A DNA stretch of 64,000 nt. It comes from Desulfuromonadales bacterium (lineage in GTDB: Bacteria; Desulfobacterota; Desulfuromonadia; Desulfuromonadales; BM103). The notes beneath the pieces are model-generated. The model was not told where the DNA came from. It made no database searches and saw only the letters and a list, made by a program, of their open reading frames with translations. The stretch's first letter is position 1. The number at the start of each line of letters is the position of its first letter. The DNA lies in the NCBI GenBank assembly GCA_014860225.1, contig JACZKE010000034.1, positions 33,273 through 97,272 of the forward strand, in the 5' to 3' direction. A program made the translations under genes and the position numbers. Shown in pieces: positions 53,491 through 61,566 of the stretch.

Positions 53491-55354
53491 GTCGAGTAGC
53501 CCGAGGGAACCTCCCCCTCAGGCCCTCACAGAACCGGACGTGAAACTCTCGCTTCATCCGGCTCTTCTTATCCATCACCCTATGAGAACAGATAGTCCCA
53601 ATGTACAAACAACTGCGGAGAAGACATTCGACAACGCTTGAGCCATGCCCATGAGCGCTGCTTTCTCCTCCATAACGTCTTGCACTTCTTCCTTGCCCAG
53701 AGCCCTAACCTCAGATCCAGTCTCACCAGAAACCGTCGTAGCGGTTCTGGGTAAAAGGCTCCATAGTACCCTACCCATCCTCGTAGCATTGGATTGAGGA
53801 TGGCAGCCAACTCTTGCAAAGTTAAGCTCGTTCTACGGTGAATTTTAAGATCTCGGACCGCTTGGTTCATCCGTTTTAGTGCCTTTCGACTCACTCCCGG
53901 ATTGAAACCCGTAAAGAGGTTCCCGCGACTATCCTGTACGGTTCGTCCATGAAAGCTGAATCCGAGGAAATCAAAACGGGTATGGCCATATTTCGCCCTT
54001 CGCTTCCCATCCTTGCAGTAGACCAGCCTTGTCTTTGCCGGGTGTAACTCCAGCCTGCAATCTTACAGTCTTCCTCGTAGCACTTCTAAGAGCGTCACAG
54101 CCTCCTTCTGACTTCGACAGTGGCAGAGCACATCATCCGCATACTGCTCAAACGGTATGGACGGATGATTCCGCTGCATCCAGTGATCAAAAGCATAGTG
54201 CAGGTAGAGATTAGCCAGCAGTGGGCTGATGACACCTCCCTGCGGAGTTCCGCAGTTCCGTGTCTCTATTGTTCCATCTGCCAACACTACTTCACTCTCC
54301 AACCAGCGTTGGATGTAGAGTCGGATCCATTTCTCTGGGACGTGCTTTTCTACCGCACGCATCATCAGTTCATGGTCAATAGTGTCAAAGAAGGCCCTGA
54401 TATCCAGGTCGATCACCCAGTCATAGTGCCAGCAGTTACGGCGCGCTTGCGCGACCGCCTGCTTTGCACTCCGCTTTGGACGATAACCATAGGAGGCCGG
54501 ATAAAATACTCGCTCAAACCTCGGTTCGAGGATCATCTTTACGACCATCTGAGCGGTCCGGTCGGCCACAGTCGGTATCCCCAGGGGGCGGAAATCCCCA
54601 TCCCCTTTGGGTATTAAGACCTGCCGTACCGGTCGAGGATAGTAACTCCCCGAACTCATCCGATTCCACAAGGTATGGAGATTATCCCCCAAGCGACTCT
54701 GGTATGCTTCGATGCTCGTCTTATCCACGCCTGGCGCGCCTTTATTGGCGGCCACTCGTTTCCAAACATCCCAGACGACCCTCTTGGGTATCTCAAACGG
54801 TTTGGCTTTGGGCAACGGATCCTCCCGCTTCATGGTTGTCACATTCCCAAAATCTGATAAGGCCATGTCTTTGCTCCACAGTCATTACAACTGCTTCATC
54901 ACTACTACGCATGGCTCCGCCACTGTGCTCCGCATTGGTACTCAGGCTCTTGCGGGGGCTCCGCTTGAACCGATCCCTTAGCATCGGAACGACAGCTTCC
55001 CAAGTTCCATTCCAGTGTCTGAAATAAGGTCACGCCACCTCTATACCGGATGCCGCCAGACCAAAACTCAGGTCCCCGTCTGACTTGTCCCAGGGTGTTG
55101 TCGAGAACCCGGTTTTGACATCGTCTACAATTATCGACACTTCTTCGATGGTTCACTTGCGTTCGTCTCCGTTATTTCATACCTGACAGGGGTTTCCCTG
55201 CCTTTTCCCATGACGCTCACCACGGCCGCTCTTTACGGCCGCAGCTCAGGGTGGTTTGGTGCCTCCTCCTGATAGGCGACACCGAGGGGCCTATCCCTCA
55301 TCACTGGTGCAGCATGGCTAAGCCGCATTCAGCAGCTTCAACTTCTTGGCACAC
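53491..55354 (-). mobile_element. Group II intron, apparently full length
   Basis: On the minus strand the intron would begin GTGTGCC at 55354 and end CTACTCGAC at 53491 (1864 bases). A textbook domain V hairpin (GAGCCGGATGAAGC... CGTCCGGTTCTG) lies at 53529-53564, 16 bases after the reverse transcriptase stop, with a domain VI-like hairpin after it. The 5' exon ends GTTGTCG (55361-55355), exactly complementary to CGACAAC at 55103-55097, intron position about 252-258, the usual place of EBS1. The 5' edge is thus well fixed. The encoded protein has a nonsense codon, so mobility is doubtful though splicing in trans is conceivable. Confidence 0.85.
53580..54866 (-). pseudogene. ltrA: Group II intron reverse transcriptase/maturase with in-frame TAA
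   Basis: The frame is continuous over 428 codons except for one TAA at 54065-54063. Before it lie the reverse transcriptase blocks: RPVRQVLIPKGDGDFRPLGIPT, VIDLDIRAFFDTIDH, GTPQGGVISPLLANLYLH and the active-site YADDVLCHC. After it come DCRLELHPAKTRLVYCKD (block 7), then the maturase X domain (LQELAAILNPMLRGWVGYYG) and a basic C-terminus. No HNH endonuclease domain follows. The stop removes the thumb and maturase domain, so splicing help should be lost. Domain V starts just downstream. Confidence 0.9.
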
Positions 55355-55460
55355 CGACAACCATGCTGACACAGGGGGTTTGACGGCCTAATAGAACAAA
55401 AAAAGCGAAGACCCTGAGATCCTGCCGTTAAAAGAATAACCAGGTCAGCTCTGGTCATCG

Positions 55461-55661
55461 TCAGTTTTTGATGACAAAAGTAACTTTGGTGTTGAGGCGG
55501 TACTTGGCAATCTTGTTGTTCTCCACGATAGCCTGAATGTCCTCGATGTAGAGGCTCCTGATCTGGTCTACCGTTTTGGCCGCCTCTCCCAAGGCCGCTG
55601 CTGCTGCTTCCTCGATGGAACTGCCTTCTACATGGATCTCGATGACTTTAGCGATAGACAT
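55461..55661 (-). CDS. Dodecin
   Basis: The product is 66 residues, with aggaga before ATG. The sequence MSIAKVIEIHVEGSSIEEAAAAAL matches the dodecin family, small proteins that form hollow 12-mers and store flavin (or coenzyme A). RSLYIEDIQAIVENNKIAKYRLNTKVTFVI follows the expected strand pattern with the flavin-contact region. It buffers free FMN/riboflavin. It is the first intact gene after the group II intron, in a group of small stress-type genes. Confidence 0.93.
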   Translation of the reverse strand: MSIAKVIEIHVEGSSIEEAAAAALGEAAKTVDQIRSLYIEDIQAIVENNKIAKYRLNTKVTFVIKN

Positions 55662-55818
55662 GGTTTTCTCCTTTCCTCACGGTTAAAGGTTCTCTGAAAC
55701 ACATATCATAGTATATGCAGCTAGCAAATCGAGGTAGGCAGTTCGAGGCTGAAGGATTTCTGAACAGAGACGCCTGACCAGGGAACGGGAACAGAAAACT
55801 GTTGATGCAGTTCTGGAA

Positions 55819-56055
55819 TTATTCACTTAAGAGGACCGCTGAAAACCGGTTGGGCAGGAAACATTTGATCTCTTGACAACTGTCAGCCATATCAGGGGTA
55901 CTAAGGATTTCGCATTTCTGACAATCTGAGCACCTCGGAACGATGTAGGAGGATAAATAAGACATCTTGACAGGCTTGCTTTTAGAGCTAACGTAATACA
56001 TGAAGTCGGGGGGTATCAGCTGATCAGTTCCTTCGACCTGATCTATACGCTGCAC
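55819..56055 (-). CDS. Doubtful small frame in a 520-base gap
   Basis: A 78-codon minus-strand frame with PRCSDCQKCEIL and two more Cys residues. No good ribosome site precedes ATG at 56055 or the inner ATG (MSYLSSYIV). I do not recognise it. The plus strand of the same stretch reads LIYTLHNLSLVKKCADRERYM without a start, so either could be a remnant of a lost gene. Apart from this the gap 55662-56183 shows nothing clear except the ribosome site of the CBS gene. Confidence 0.2.
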   Translation of the reverse strand: MQRIDQVEGTDQLIPPDFMYYVSSKSKPVKMSYLSSYIVPRCSDCQKCEILSTPDMADSCQEIKCFLPNRFSAVLLSE

Positions 56056-56183
56056 AACCTGTCACTGGTCAAAAAATGTGCAGACCGGGAAAGGTACATG
56101 AGAGATATGCGGAGAGTCACCTTTATGCAGAAGACTGAAGGAGTAGATGTAAGAGAGAGCAACCACATAAGCTGGAGGAGACC

Positions 56184-56633
56184 ATGTTAATCGGTGAATT
56201 TTGTAATCGTGAGGTCGTCGTTGTTGATCGGGAAAAAACCATTCTTGAGGCGGCTAAGATGATGCGCTCAGAACATGTCGGGGCCCTGGTGGTGACCGAT
56301 AGCCGCAATGGCCGGCTGATGCCAGTCGGCATTCTCACCGATCGCGACATCGTCGTTGAACTGCTGGCCGAGGAGATCGAATTGGACAAAGTCTCGGTCG
56401 GGGATGCCATGAGCTATGAACTGCTCAGTGTAAAAGAACAGGACGGGCTGCAGGAAACCATCGAAAAAATACGTGATCGAGGAGTACGTCGCCTGCCGGT
56501 GGTAGATGATGCTGGTGCCCTGATCGGCATAGTTACGGTGGACGATCTGATGGAACTGATTGCTGAACAGATGGTCGATCTGGTCGGTCTGGTTAGTAAA
56601 GAACTGGGCCGGGAACGGTCAAGAAGGCAATGA
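56184..56633 (+). CDS. CBS-pair protein
   Basis: The product is 149 residues, with ctggaggagacc before ATG. Two CBS motifs make a single Bateman module: residues about 8-63 (REVVVVDREKTILEAAKMMRSEHVGALVV) and about 77-132 (LLSVKEQDGLQETIEKIRDRGVRRLPVVDDAGALIGIVTVDDL). Such modules bind AMP, ATP or NAD and report energy state. There is no attached effector domain, so it probably acts as a stand-alone sensor. The HTH/zinc-ribbon gene follows by 46 bases on the same strand. Confidence 0.93.
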   Translation: MLIGEFCNREVVVVDREKTILEAAKMMRSEHVGALVVTDSRNGRLMPVGILTDRDIVVELLAEEIELDKVSVGDAMSYELLSVKEQDGLQETIEKIRDRGVRRLPVVDDAGALIGIVTVDDLMELIAEQMVDLVGLVSKELGRERSRRQ

Positions 56634-56679
56634 GACGGGTAAAATTCATACCACGAGCAGATATGCAGCTGAGCAGCCG

Positions 56680-56997
56680 ATGAAACGAAATCCAGCCCCG
56701 ATTCCGGCCTTGCGTGCAGACACCCTGAGACAGAGCATGAAAGCCCTTCTCCGGAAGAACCCGCTGACCGCGAGGGAGATCCCGGAACAGGTCGGTGTGG
56801 CTCAAAGCGAAATCTACGCGCACCTCGACCATATCCACCAGAGCCTGCATAGGGGAGAAACTTCACCGGGCGTACTGCCAGCCGAATGCCGGGACTGCGG
56901 CTTTGTATTCACCAAGCGGGAGCGCCTTAAAAGGTCGGGCTGCTGTCCACTCTGTCATGGTCAGTCGATCAGCGAGCCGCGCTATCTGATCGAGTAA
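56680..56997 (+). CDS. HTH and zinc-ribbon transcription regulator
   Basis: The product is 105 residues from ATG at 56680 (MKRNPAPIPALRADTLRQ); a longer frame runs in from the CBS gene. An N-terminal winged-helix-like part (NPLTAREIPEQVGVAQSEIYAHLDHI) is followed by a zinc ribbon with ECRDCGFVFTKRERLK and GCCPLCHGQSI (C-x2-C... C-x2-C). This layout matches the predicted regulators described as HTH domain fused to a Zn ribbon. Target genes are unknown. It probably shares a transcript with the CBS gene. Confidence 0.85.
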   Translation: MKRNPAPIPALRADTLRQSMKALLRKNPLTAREIPEQVGVAQSEIYAHLDHIHQSLHRGETSPGVLPAECRDCGFVFTKRERLKRSGCCPLCHGQSISEPRYLIE

Positions 56998-57070
56998 CCG
57001 GTTCAGGGCAGACCGATCGTCGCAGAAGGAGGGAGAGTCCGTACTGAAAGAGTCGATATTCCAGATCCGG

Positions 57071-57292
57071 GTGGTCTGCAATTCCAGCCATTGTGGTGAA
57101 GCGATTCCAAAGCATTTTTACCTCGGCGAGCGGCGGATCAACGTGGTTGAGATTGTCGATCGCTGGTTGGCCACCGATCACCGCTACTTCAAAATCCGTA
57201 GCAACGCCGGAGACAATTATATCCTGCGTCACGACAGCCTGACGGACAGCTGGGAACTGACACTGTTTGAAAGATGGGATTATTCCCCCTGA
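57071..57292 (+). CDS. Small protein of unknown function
   Basis: The frame gives 73 residues from GTG at 57071. Better ribosome site (ggaggga at about 57028) lies in front of a CTG at 57044 that would add nine residues (LKESIFQIR), so the true start is open. The body INVVEIVDRWLATDHRYFKIRSNAGDNYILRHD...WELTLFERWD looks like a real soluble alpha/beta protein and similar small proteins occur in related bacteria, but I cannot name a function. It follows the HTH gene by 73 bases on the same strand. Confidence 0.6.
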   Translation: MVCNSSHCGEAIPKHFYLGERRINVVEIVDRWLATDHRYFKIRSNAGDNYILRHDSLTDSWELTLFERWDYSP

Positions 57293-57433
57293 GGGTTTGT
57301 CAACCTTTTCGCCCACCGGATATCCGGAATTAACCAGCCTTGGACAAGCTACCAGCTCAGCTGACACTGAGGGTCTTCAAGTTGCGGAAGAACAGAAAAA
57401 AGCCCTGCAGGAAATTGCAGAAGTGATATCCTG

Positions 57434-57634
57434 CTAGATCTTCATTACGTTTTCCGCCTGGGGTCCCTTCGGCCCTTTGACGACATTGAAACTGACGCGA
57501 TCTCCTTCGTTGAGACTCTTGAACCCTTCCCCCTGAATAGCGGAAAAATGAACAAACACGTCGGGCCCATTTTCCTGCTCAATGAATCCAAATCCCTTCG
57601 CCTCATTGAACCACTTGACTGTTCCTTGTGCCAA
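57434..57634 (-). CDS. Cold-shock protein (CspA family)
   Basis: The product is 66 residues after a strong aggaggtgt. It has both RNA-binding motifs KGFGFIEQ (RNP1) and VFVHFSAI (RNP2) and the start [16 protein letters not shown]. It is an RNA chaperone. The ribosome site and 5' region suggest high expression. It stands alone on the minus strand in the accessory region. Confidence 0.96.
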   Translation of the reverse strand: MAQGTVKWFNEAKGFGFIEQENGPDVFVHFSAIQGEGFKSLNEGDRVSFNVVKGPKGPQAENVMKI

Positions 57635-57829
57635 TTTACACCTCCTTGTTCAACGCAGATATGTTCTGCTCCAGTTGTCCAGTAAAGATAACAAAGTTCA
57701 GAAGAAAACCGAGCTCACTCTGAAATATTTCGTAAACACCAGCAATGGAACTGATTTGTAAACAATGACTTGGGCCATAAGACCCAATGGGACTCTGGCA
57801 GTGGCTGACCACAGCTGCTGGCGTACTTA

Positions 57830-58234
57830 CTAGTGAAGCATCATTGACTTTCCGGGAGCCACTGCCTCCTCTTTGAGCAGCTGTTTAATGGCGTCCATGA
57901 CCATGGCTGAATTGAAAGGTTTGGTGAAATAATGATCACCACCGATCTGTTTTCCGTGGTAAATATTTTCAGGAGTATTCTTTCCGGATAAGAAGACCAC
58001 CGGGATATGTCGTGTTGCCGGGTTGCTCTTGATGCGTTTACAGACTTCAAAACCATCCAGTTCCGGAAGCATCACATCCAGCATGATGAGATCTGGAGGA
58101 TCTGTTGCAATAGCCGTAAGTGCCGCCACGCCGGTCATAGCTCCATAGGCTGAATAGCCCATGGCTGTCAGGAGGATACATTCCAGCTTTAGCAGGTCTT
58201 AATCGTCTTCAACTATGAGAATTTTATTCTGCAT
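57830..58234 (-). pseudogene. Response regulator receiver with in-frame TAA
   Basis: From ATG at 58234, preceded by ggaggcgaag, the frame reads MQNKILIVEDD, then TAA (58201-58199), then DLLKLECILLTAMGYSAYGAM... through the phosphoacceptor in LIMLDVMLPELDGFEV, to KPF near the end, 134 codons in all. In relatives the stop position is normally Gln or Glu, so a single C- or G-to-T change explains it. The remaining frame after the stop has its own ATG (MGYSAYG) but lacks the first strand and acidic pocket. It looks like a recent loss of function. Confidence 0.85.
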
Positions 58235-58448
58235 GAGCTTCGCCTCCGCATAGCAGAAAAGCTGCCAAAATCATCTAGCCAAGGGATCTCTTCAGTGATG
58301 ATTCTTCCCAAACGATCTTGCCAGCATCAGAACCAATACAAAAAAATGGCAGAAGGCCGGAACTTCTCCTTTGAAATGCCCCACTCAGCAGGGATTATTA
58401 AAAAGATAACTCCTTAATTATTTGATTTTTCTGTAAATAATGCTGCTG

Positions 58449-58664
58449 TTACCAGAATCGATAGTTGTGTGCAAATATCTGGTGTTCCCGCCGGTCAACC
58501 CCATTGTATAAGGACATCTGATCGCGCATTTCATCGCGCCCGATGACAACCCACCCGTCAGACCATTTAAAGAACAGTATCTGCTGGGTCACCATCAGGT
58601 ACTTTAATTCATCTTTGCTAACGTCACGCTCCTTACCATCTTTTAATATTTCGGAGATTTTCAT
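58449..58664 (-). CDS. Small protein of unknown function
   Basis: The product is 71 residues from ATG at 58664, with ggag ten bases before; an ATG five codons earlier is less well placed. The sequence MKISEILKDGKERDVSKDELKYLMVTQQILFFKWSDGWVVIGRDEMRD... is well formed, and short proteins with this ISxIL...GW(V/A)V(V/I)GRD pattern occur in Geobacter relatives. No function is known to me. It stands between the broken response regulator and the ribosome-associated protein gene. Confidence 0.6.
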   Translation of the reverse strand: MKISEILKDGKERDVSKDELKYLMVTQQILFFKWSDGWVVIGRDEMRDQMSLYNGVDRREHQIFAHNYRFW

Positions 58665-58872
58665 AGGGCACATCTCCATCGAAAAGACTGTTTTTTTTCA
58701 AAAAACGAATATTCTTGAATAACCCAGAAAGAAGCGATTCTCAGGTTCAGCTATTCTTTTGCTTTGAGCAAAGTTGTCGAGGAGCTATGAAAAACTAACA
58801 GCAGCTCTGATTTTTGTACCGGTCGCCGCAAGATTCATTAAGTGTATCCCTATCTTTGCTATTTCAAATATA

Positions 58873-59442
58873 TCATTCCACAATGTGGTGCTTGCCGATC
58901 AGCAGCACACTGCTCGCCTGCGGGCCTTCCTCCCCCTGCTGTTCGACAAAACGCACTTCCATGCCGGTCTCCAACTCGTCAAAATCGGCATGCAAAAGAC
59001 TGTTTCTGTGAAAATAGATGTCCTTCCCCTCTGCACTGAGGATTCTTCCGAAATCCCCTTCCGGATGTAATTCCGAGATGCGCCCGTAGGGGACGGCTTC
59101 ATGTCTTTTGATATGCCCCTTCTGGCGGTATATACTCTCCTGCATCTGGCGCTGCACGGCATCAAAAGCATCTCGGACCGCGACATATACATCCTCATGA
59201 GCCTGATTGAGGTTCTGTTCGCTGCTGGCGGCAAATGTCTTCCCCGGCAGAGAGATATCGATTCTCGCCTGGTAGAGACGGCCTTTGTGCTGATGTTTAT
59301 GCGGTGCTTCCACCACCACCCGGCAAGAAACAAGAGTCTCTGAGAAGTCGTCAAGCTTTTCCACTCGCTTGCGAATATAGGATTCCAGCGATTCTGAGGC
59401 GTTCATGTTGCGGAATGTCAGTTGCAAAGGTATTTGCATCAT
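58873..59442 (-). CDS. HPF/RaiA-type ribosome-associated protein fused to a cold-shock-like domain
   Basis: The product is 189 residues, with ggagagctg before ATG. Residues 1-115 form the sigma-54-modulation/HPF fold (IPLQLTFRNMNASESLESYIRKRVEKLDDF, ARIDISLPGKTF, YVAVRDAFDAVQRQM). The C-terminal 60 residues (RISELHPEGDFGRILSAEGKDIYFHRNSLLHADFDELETG) are a cold-shock (OB) domain with GRI/DIYFH motifs. HPF proteins rest 70S ribosomes in stationary phase; the second domain could bind RNA. The fusion is known in environmental bacteria but uncommon. Confidence 0.88.
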   Translation of the reverse strand: MMQIPLQLTFRNMNASESLESYIRKRVEKLDDFSETLVSCRVVVEAPHKHQHKGRLYQARIDISLPGKTFAASSEQNLNQAHEDVYVAVRDAFDAVQRQMQESIYRQKGHIKRHEAVPYGRISELHPEGDFGRILSAEGKDIYFHRNSLLHADFDELETGMEVRFVEQQGEEGPQASSVLLIGKHHIVE

Positions 59443-59491
59443 TCAGCTCTCCTAACAGAAGATCGCTTAGCTGTTGCTCCTAAGACATTGA

Positions 59492-59862
59492 TTATTGCAA
59501 TTTAACAGGCTCTGCTGAAGAGCGGGGAAAGCACCCCTCTGACTTCAAAAAGCCCGGCAGAATCAGACAGGTCCAAGGAGGTCGCTTCCCCTTTTCTTCT
59601 TGGCTGGCGGCACATTTCAAGCAGTAAAGAGCGCGGGAAAGATTTCGAGCCGATTTTGTGAGATCGGTTTGCGACAGCTTTCACAGATGCCATATATCGT
59701 GCCGGCCATTTTGGCCAGTGCCAGTTTGATATCCTCCAACTCCCGCTTATCCCGCTCACTCAGTGCCTGCCAGTCTTCCCCCAGCGATTGATAACGCTGA
59801 AAAACCTTCTGGCGGCTCCGGATCAGCTTTTTCCTCAGCCGTTCCAGATCCAGTTCCATCAT
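59492..59862 (-). pseudogene. DksA/TraR-type zinc-finger protein, frameshifted
   Basis: After aaggaga and ATG at 59862 the frame encodes a coiled-coil part (LERLRKKLIRSRQKVFQRYQSL...) and GICESCRKPISQNRLEIF, then ends early as ALFTA. If one C is added to the CCC run at about 59638, the reading goes on as RALYCLKCAASQEEKGKR, restoring the four-Cys finger C-x2-C... C-x2-C of DksA/TraR proteins. The corrected frame would reach a stop at 59492. DksA-type proteins act at RNA polymerase with ppGpp. Either a one-base deletion in a homopolymer or a sequencing error. Confidence 0.75.
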
Positions 59863-60224
59863 GATGTTCTCTCCTTCGTCCTTTTCATCATTGATTAATA
59901 AAAAATACCATAACTTTTCCGGTTATCCATTTCACTCAAGTAAATAAATAATCCCCGCCGCAAGCGGCGGGGTATTAGACACGCGCTACGCAATAAGACA
60001 TTGAAACGGCCAACCTCGGAAATCTGGTTGGCTGTTCCTATTAACAGTGGTTGTAAGAATCTGGCCATCACGCTCCTTTTCTCAATCTAAAACAACTTAT
60101 CACACAAAAATAGTATCCGCCTGACCAAATTATGGTGTCCACTATTGCGGACCGACTTCACAGTATTCAGTGATGTGAAAAACTGACAGGTATTGTCAGA
60201 TCAAGTATCGATGACTACATTTCA
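59863..60224. other. 362-base gap with two hairpins, no gene seen
   Basis: CCCCGCCGC-aa-GCGGCGGGG at 59953-59972 is a perfect 9-bp hairpin with a two-base loop, flanked by att/tatt. It resembles the REP-like hairpins used by IS200/IS605-type elements but no such transposase is near. CTGACA-GGTAT-TGTCAG follows at 60183-60199. Nothing else was recognised. Confidence 0.5.
60183..60199. repeat. Palindrome CTGACA-N5-TGTCAG, first copy
   Basis: Perfect 6-bp arms with spacer GGTAT, followed by ATCAAGT. A second, longer copy with spacer GGCAT is at 61742-61764. The pair brackets the truncated sensor, cheR-like and selW-like genes. It has the look of an operator or enhancer site. Confidence 0.6.
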
Positions 60225-60472
60225 ATGAGGTCCATCTTCGCCAAGATATCCAACCTGTCCTGCCTGCTGTTCGTCAAACCGGCCAAGACCGACGTCCGGC
60301 ATGGCCCCCTAATCACCCTGATCCTTTATGCGCTGATCACCACCGTTGTCCTTTTCGTGGTGCTCGACCGCTTCGTTTCTTCGTGGCTGAAGGAATCATT
60401 GGATCGTGGCGTCTTTGTCCAGGGAGTCTACCGCAGCAATTTGGGGGTCATCGGTCTGGCGATTGGTCACCC
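60225..60472 (+). pseudogene. Truncated membrane sensor, N-terminal part only
   Basis: The frame begins MRSIFAKISNLSCLLFVKPAKTDVRHGPL, then one membrane helix (about 31-52, LITLILYALITTVVLFVVLD) and a short periplasmic-looking stretch to SNLGVIGLAIGHPQG. At about 60472 it runs into the 3' end of the opposite-strand cheR-like gene; the remaining frame to 60644 is just antisense of that gene. It looks like the front end of a transmembrane signalling protein such as a histidine kinase or cyclase. The cut coincides with the cheR stop, suggesting a deletion or recombination junction. Confidence 0.55.
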
Positions 60473-61282
60473 TCAAGGGAAATCAAACTCCCTCTTGCGA
60501 AAAACACCATCGGCCTCCGGCAAGGGCTCGAAAAGCTCTGCAGCACTTCCCAACTCCTCCTTGCGGGCGATCATCAGGAGACCACCCGGACGCAACGCCT
60601 GCCTTAAGCGCATAGCGGCCTCAAACCGGAGCGTTTCCCGGTAGTAAGTGAAGACGAGATAGCGACAACAGACAAGGTCCACTCTCTGGGGCGGTGCGGA
60701 ATGCATCAGATCCTGCTTGGCGAAGCGCACCATCCTCTTCACCCTCTCGTCCAGGTGCCAGAGCCGATCTTCTTTGCGGAAATACTTCTGCAGCAGCGGC
60801 CTTGGGATTTCCCGGACTGATCCTTTACCGTAGATGGCCAAACGGGCTCGCTCCAGGCTGGCGGCATCGATGTCGGTTCCGAGGATTTCAACCGGCCGAG
60901 CGAGACCTCGCTCGCAGAAGTGTTCCAACCACAAGATAGCCAAGGTGTACGGCTCCTCTCCGCCGCAGCACCCCGCGCTCCAAATCCGTAAAGGTTCGCC
61001 CGGCCCCTTCTCCAGCAGAATCCGAGGCAGGGCAGCCTGTCGCAGCGTTTCCCAGCGCTCCCACTCCCGGAAGAAACGGCTCACGGTGACCCGCATCCGT
61101 TCGGCCATACTCGCGGCCTCCTCGGTATCGCACCTTATCCGCTCCAGGTAAGTGGCGTAATCGGGCAGACCGAGTTCCTCCATCCGTTTCTCGACCCGGT
61201 GCTTGGCATCCCGCCGCCGGTACTTGCGCCACTCCAAGTCGAGTGGAGGGCAGACCTCTTTCAGGAACTGGTCAAAACGCAT
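60473..61282 (-). CDS. CheR-type methyltransferase
   Basis: The product is 269 residues from ATG at 61282 (MRFDQFLKEVCPPLDLEW), after ggggggt; an upstream in-frame start lies inside the SelW-like gene. The N-terminal alpha domain (about 1-75) is followed by the SAM-binding fold: TVSRFFRE (usual T-x-F-F-R), LRIWSAGCCGGEEPYTLAI (motif I), ILGTDIDAASLERARLAIYG, and DLVCCRYLVFTYY in place of the usual D-(V/I)-(I/V)-x-C-R-N-V. It would methylate Glu in receptor proteins, but no chemotaxis gene is near. Start overlaps the end of the SelW-like frame by 22 bases. Confidence 0.85.
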   Translation of the reverse strand: MRFDQFLKEVCPPLDLEWRKYRRRDAKHRVEKRMEELGLPDYATYLERIRCDTEEAASMAERMRVTVSRFFREWERWETLRQAALPRILLEKGPGEPLRIWSAGCCGGEEPYTLAILWLEHFCERGLARPVEILGTDIDAASLERARLAIYGKGSVREIPRPLLQKYFRKEDRLWHLDERVKRMVRFAKQDLMHSAPPQRVDLVCCRYLVFTYYRETLRFEAAMRLRQALRPGGLLMIARKEELGSAAELFEPLPEADGVFRKREFDFP

Positions 61283-61566
61283 GAGAATACCCCCCTTTTT
61301 GCCCTGCCCCCTTTCCTCATCCAGGAAATAGGGAGGCATGGGCCTAACCAGCCGCGTATTTTTTCCACCAGCGGAGCTTCGTCGGGAAACTCGCCGGTCT
61401 GTTTTTGCGAGTAGACCAGCGTCTCGTCCACAGCGACTTCAAATACCCCGCCGCTCGACTCGACAAGCTCGACCTCCGCTAGCAACGTTTTTTTGACTTT
61501 CTCCGCCAGACTAGTGGTTCGGTCTCAATAGTCTCACTGCTTACAGAATTCGATGGTAACCAGCAT
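61261..61566 (-). CDS. SelW/Rdx-family selenoprotein-like gene with two in-frame TGA codons
   Basis: ATG at 61566 follows ggggaggtcatc, an excellent ribosome site. The frame reads MLVTIEFCKQ, TGA (61536-61534), DY, TGA (61527-61525), DRTTSLAEKVKKTLLAEVELVESSGGVFEVAVDETLVYSQKQTGEFP... and on for 101 codons. The first TGA falls exactly in the C-x-x-U motif used by SelW-type selenoproteins, so selenocysteine is the natural reading. The second TGA lies where relatives have Lys or Arg (N-Y-K/R-x-R) and is more likely a CGA-to-TGA nonsense change. The first TGA is followed by gacta...tagtc, a weak stem, no clear SECIS. The end overlaps cheR. Confidence 0.65.

Noticed and set aside
55355..55460. Search for an interrupted host gene on either side of the group II intron
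   Set aside because: The joined flanks (55355 onward and 53490 downward) give no recognisable protein, so no host gene can be named.
59502..59759. 85-codon minus-strand frame MSGISGSW...
   Set aside because: It is an out-of-frame reading of the DksA-like pseudogene and does not contain the restored Cys pair.
59953..59972. REP-type hairpin as evidence of an IS200/IS605 element
   Set aside because: One hairpin without a Y1 transposase or a second copy in the window is not enough.
60473..60644. 3' half of the plus-strand frame that starts at 60225
   Set aside because: From 60473 on it is antisense of the cheR-like gene; only the first part looks like protein.
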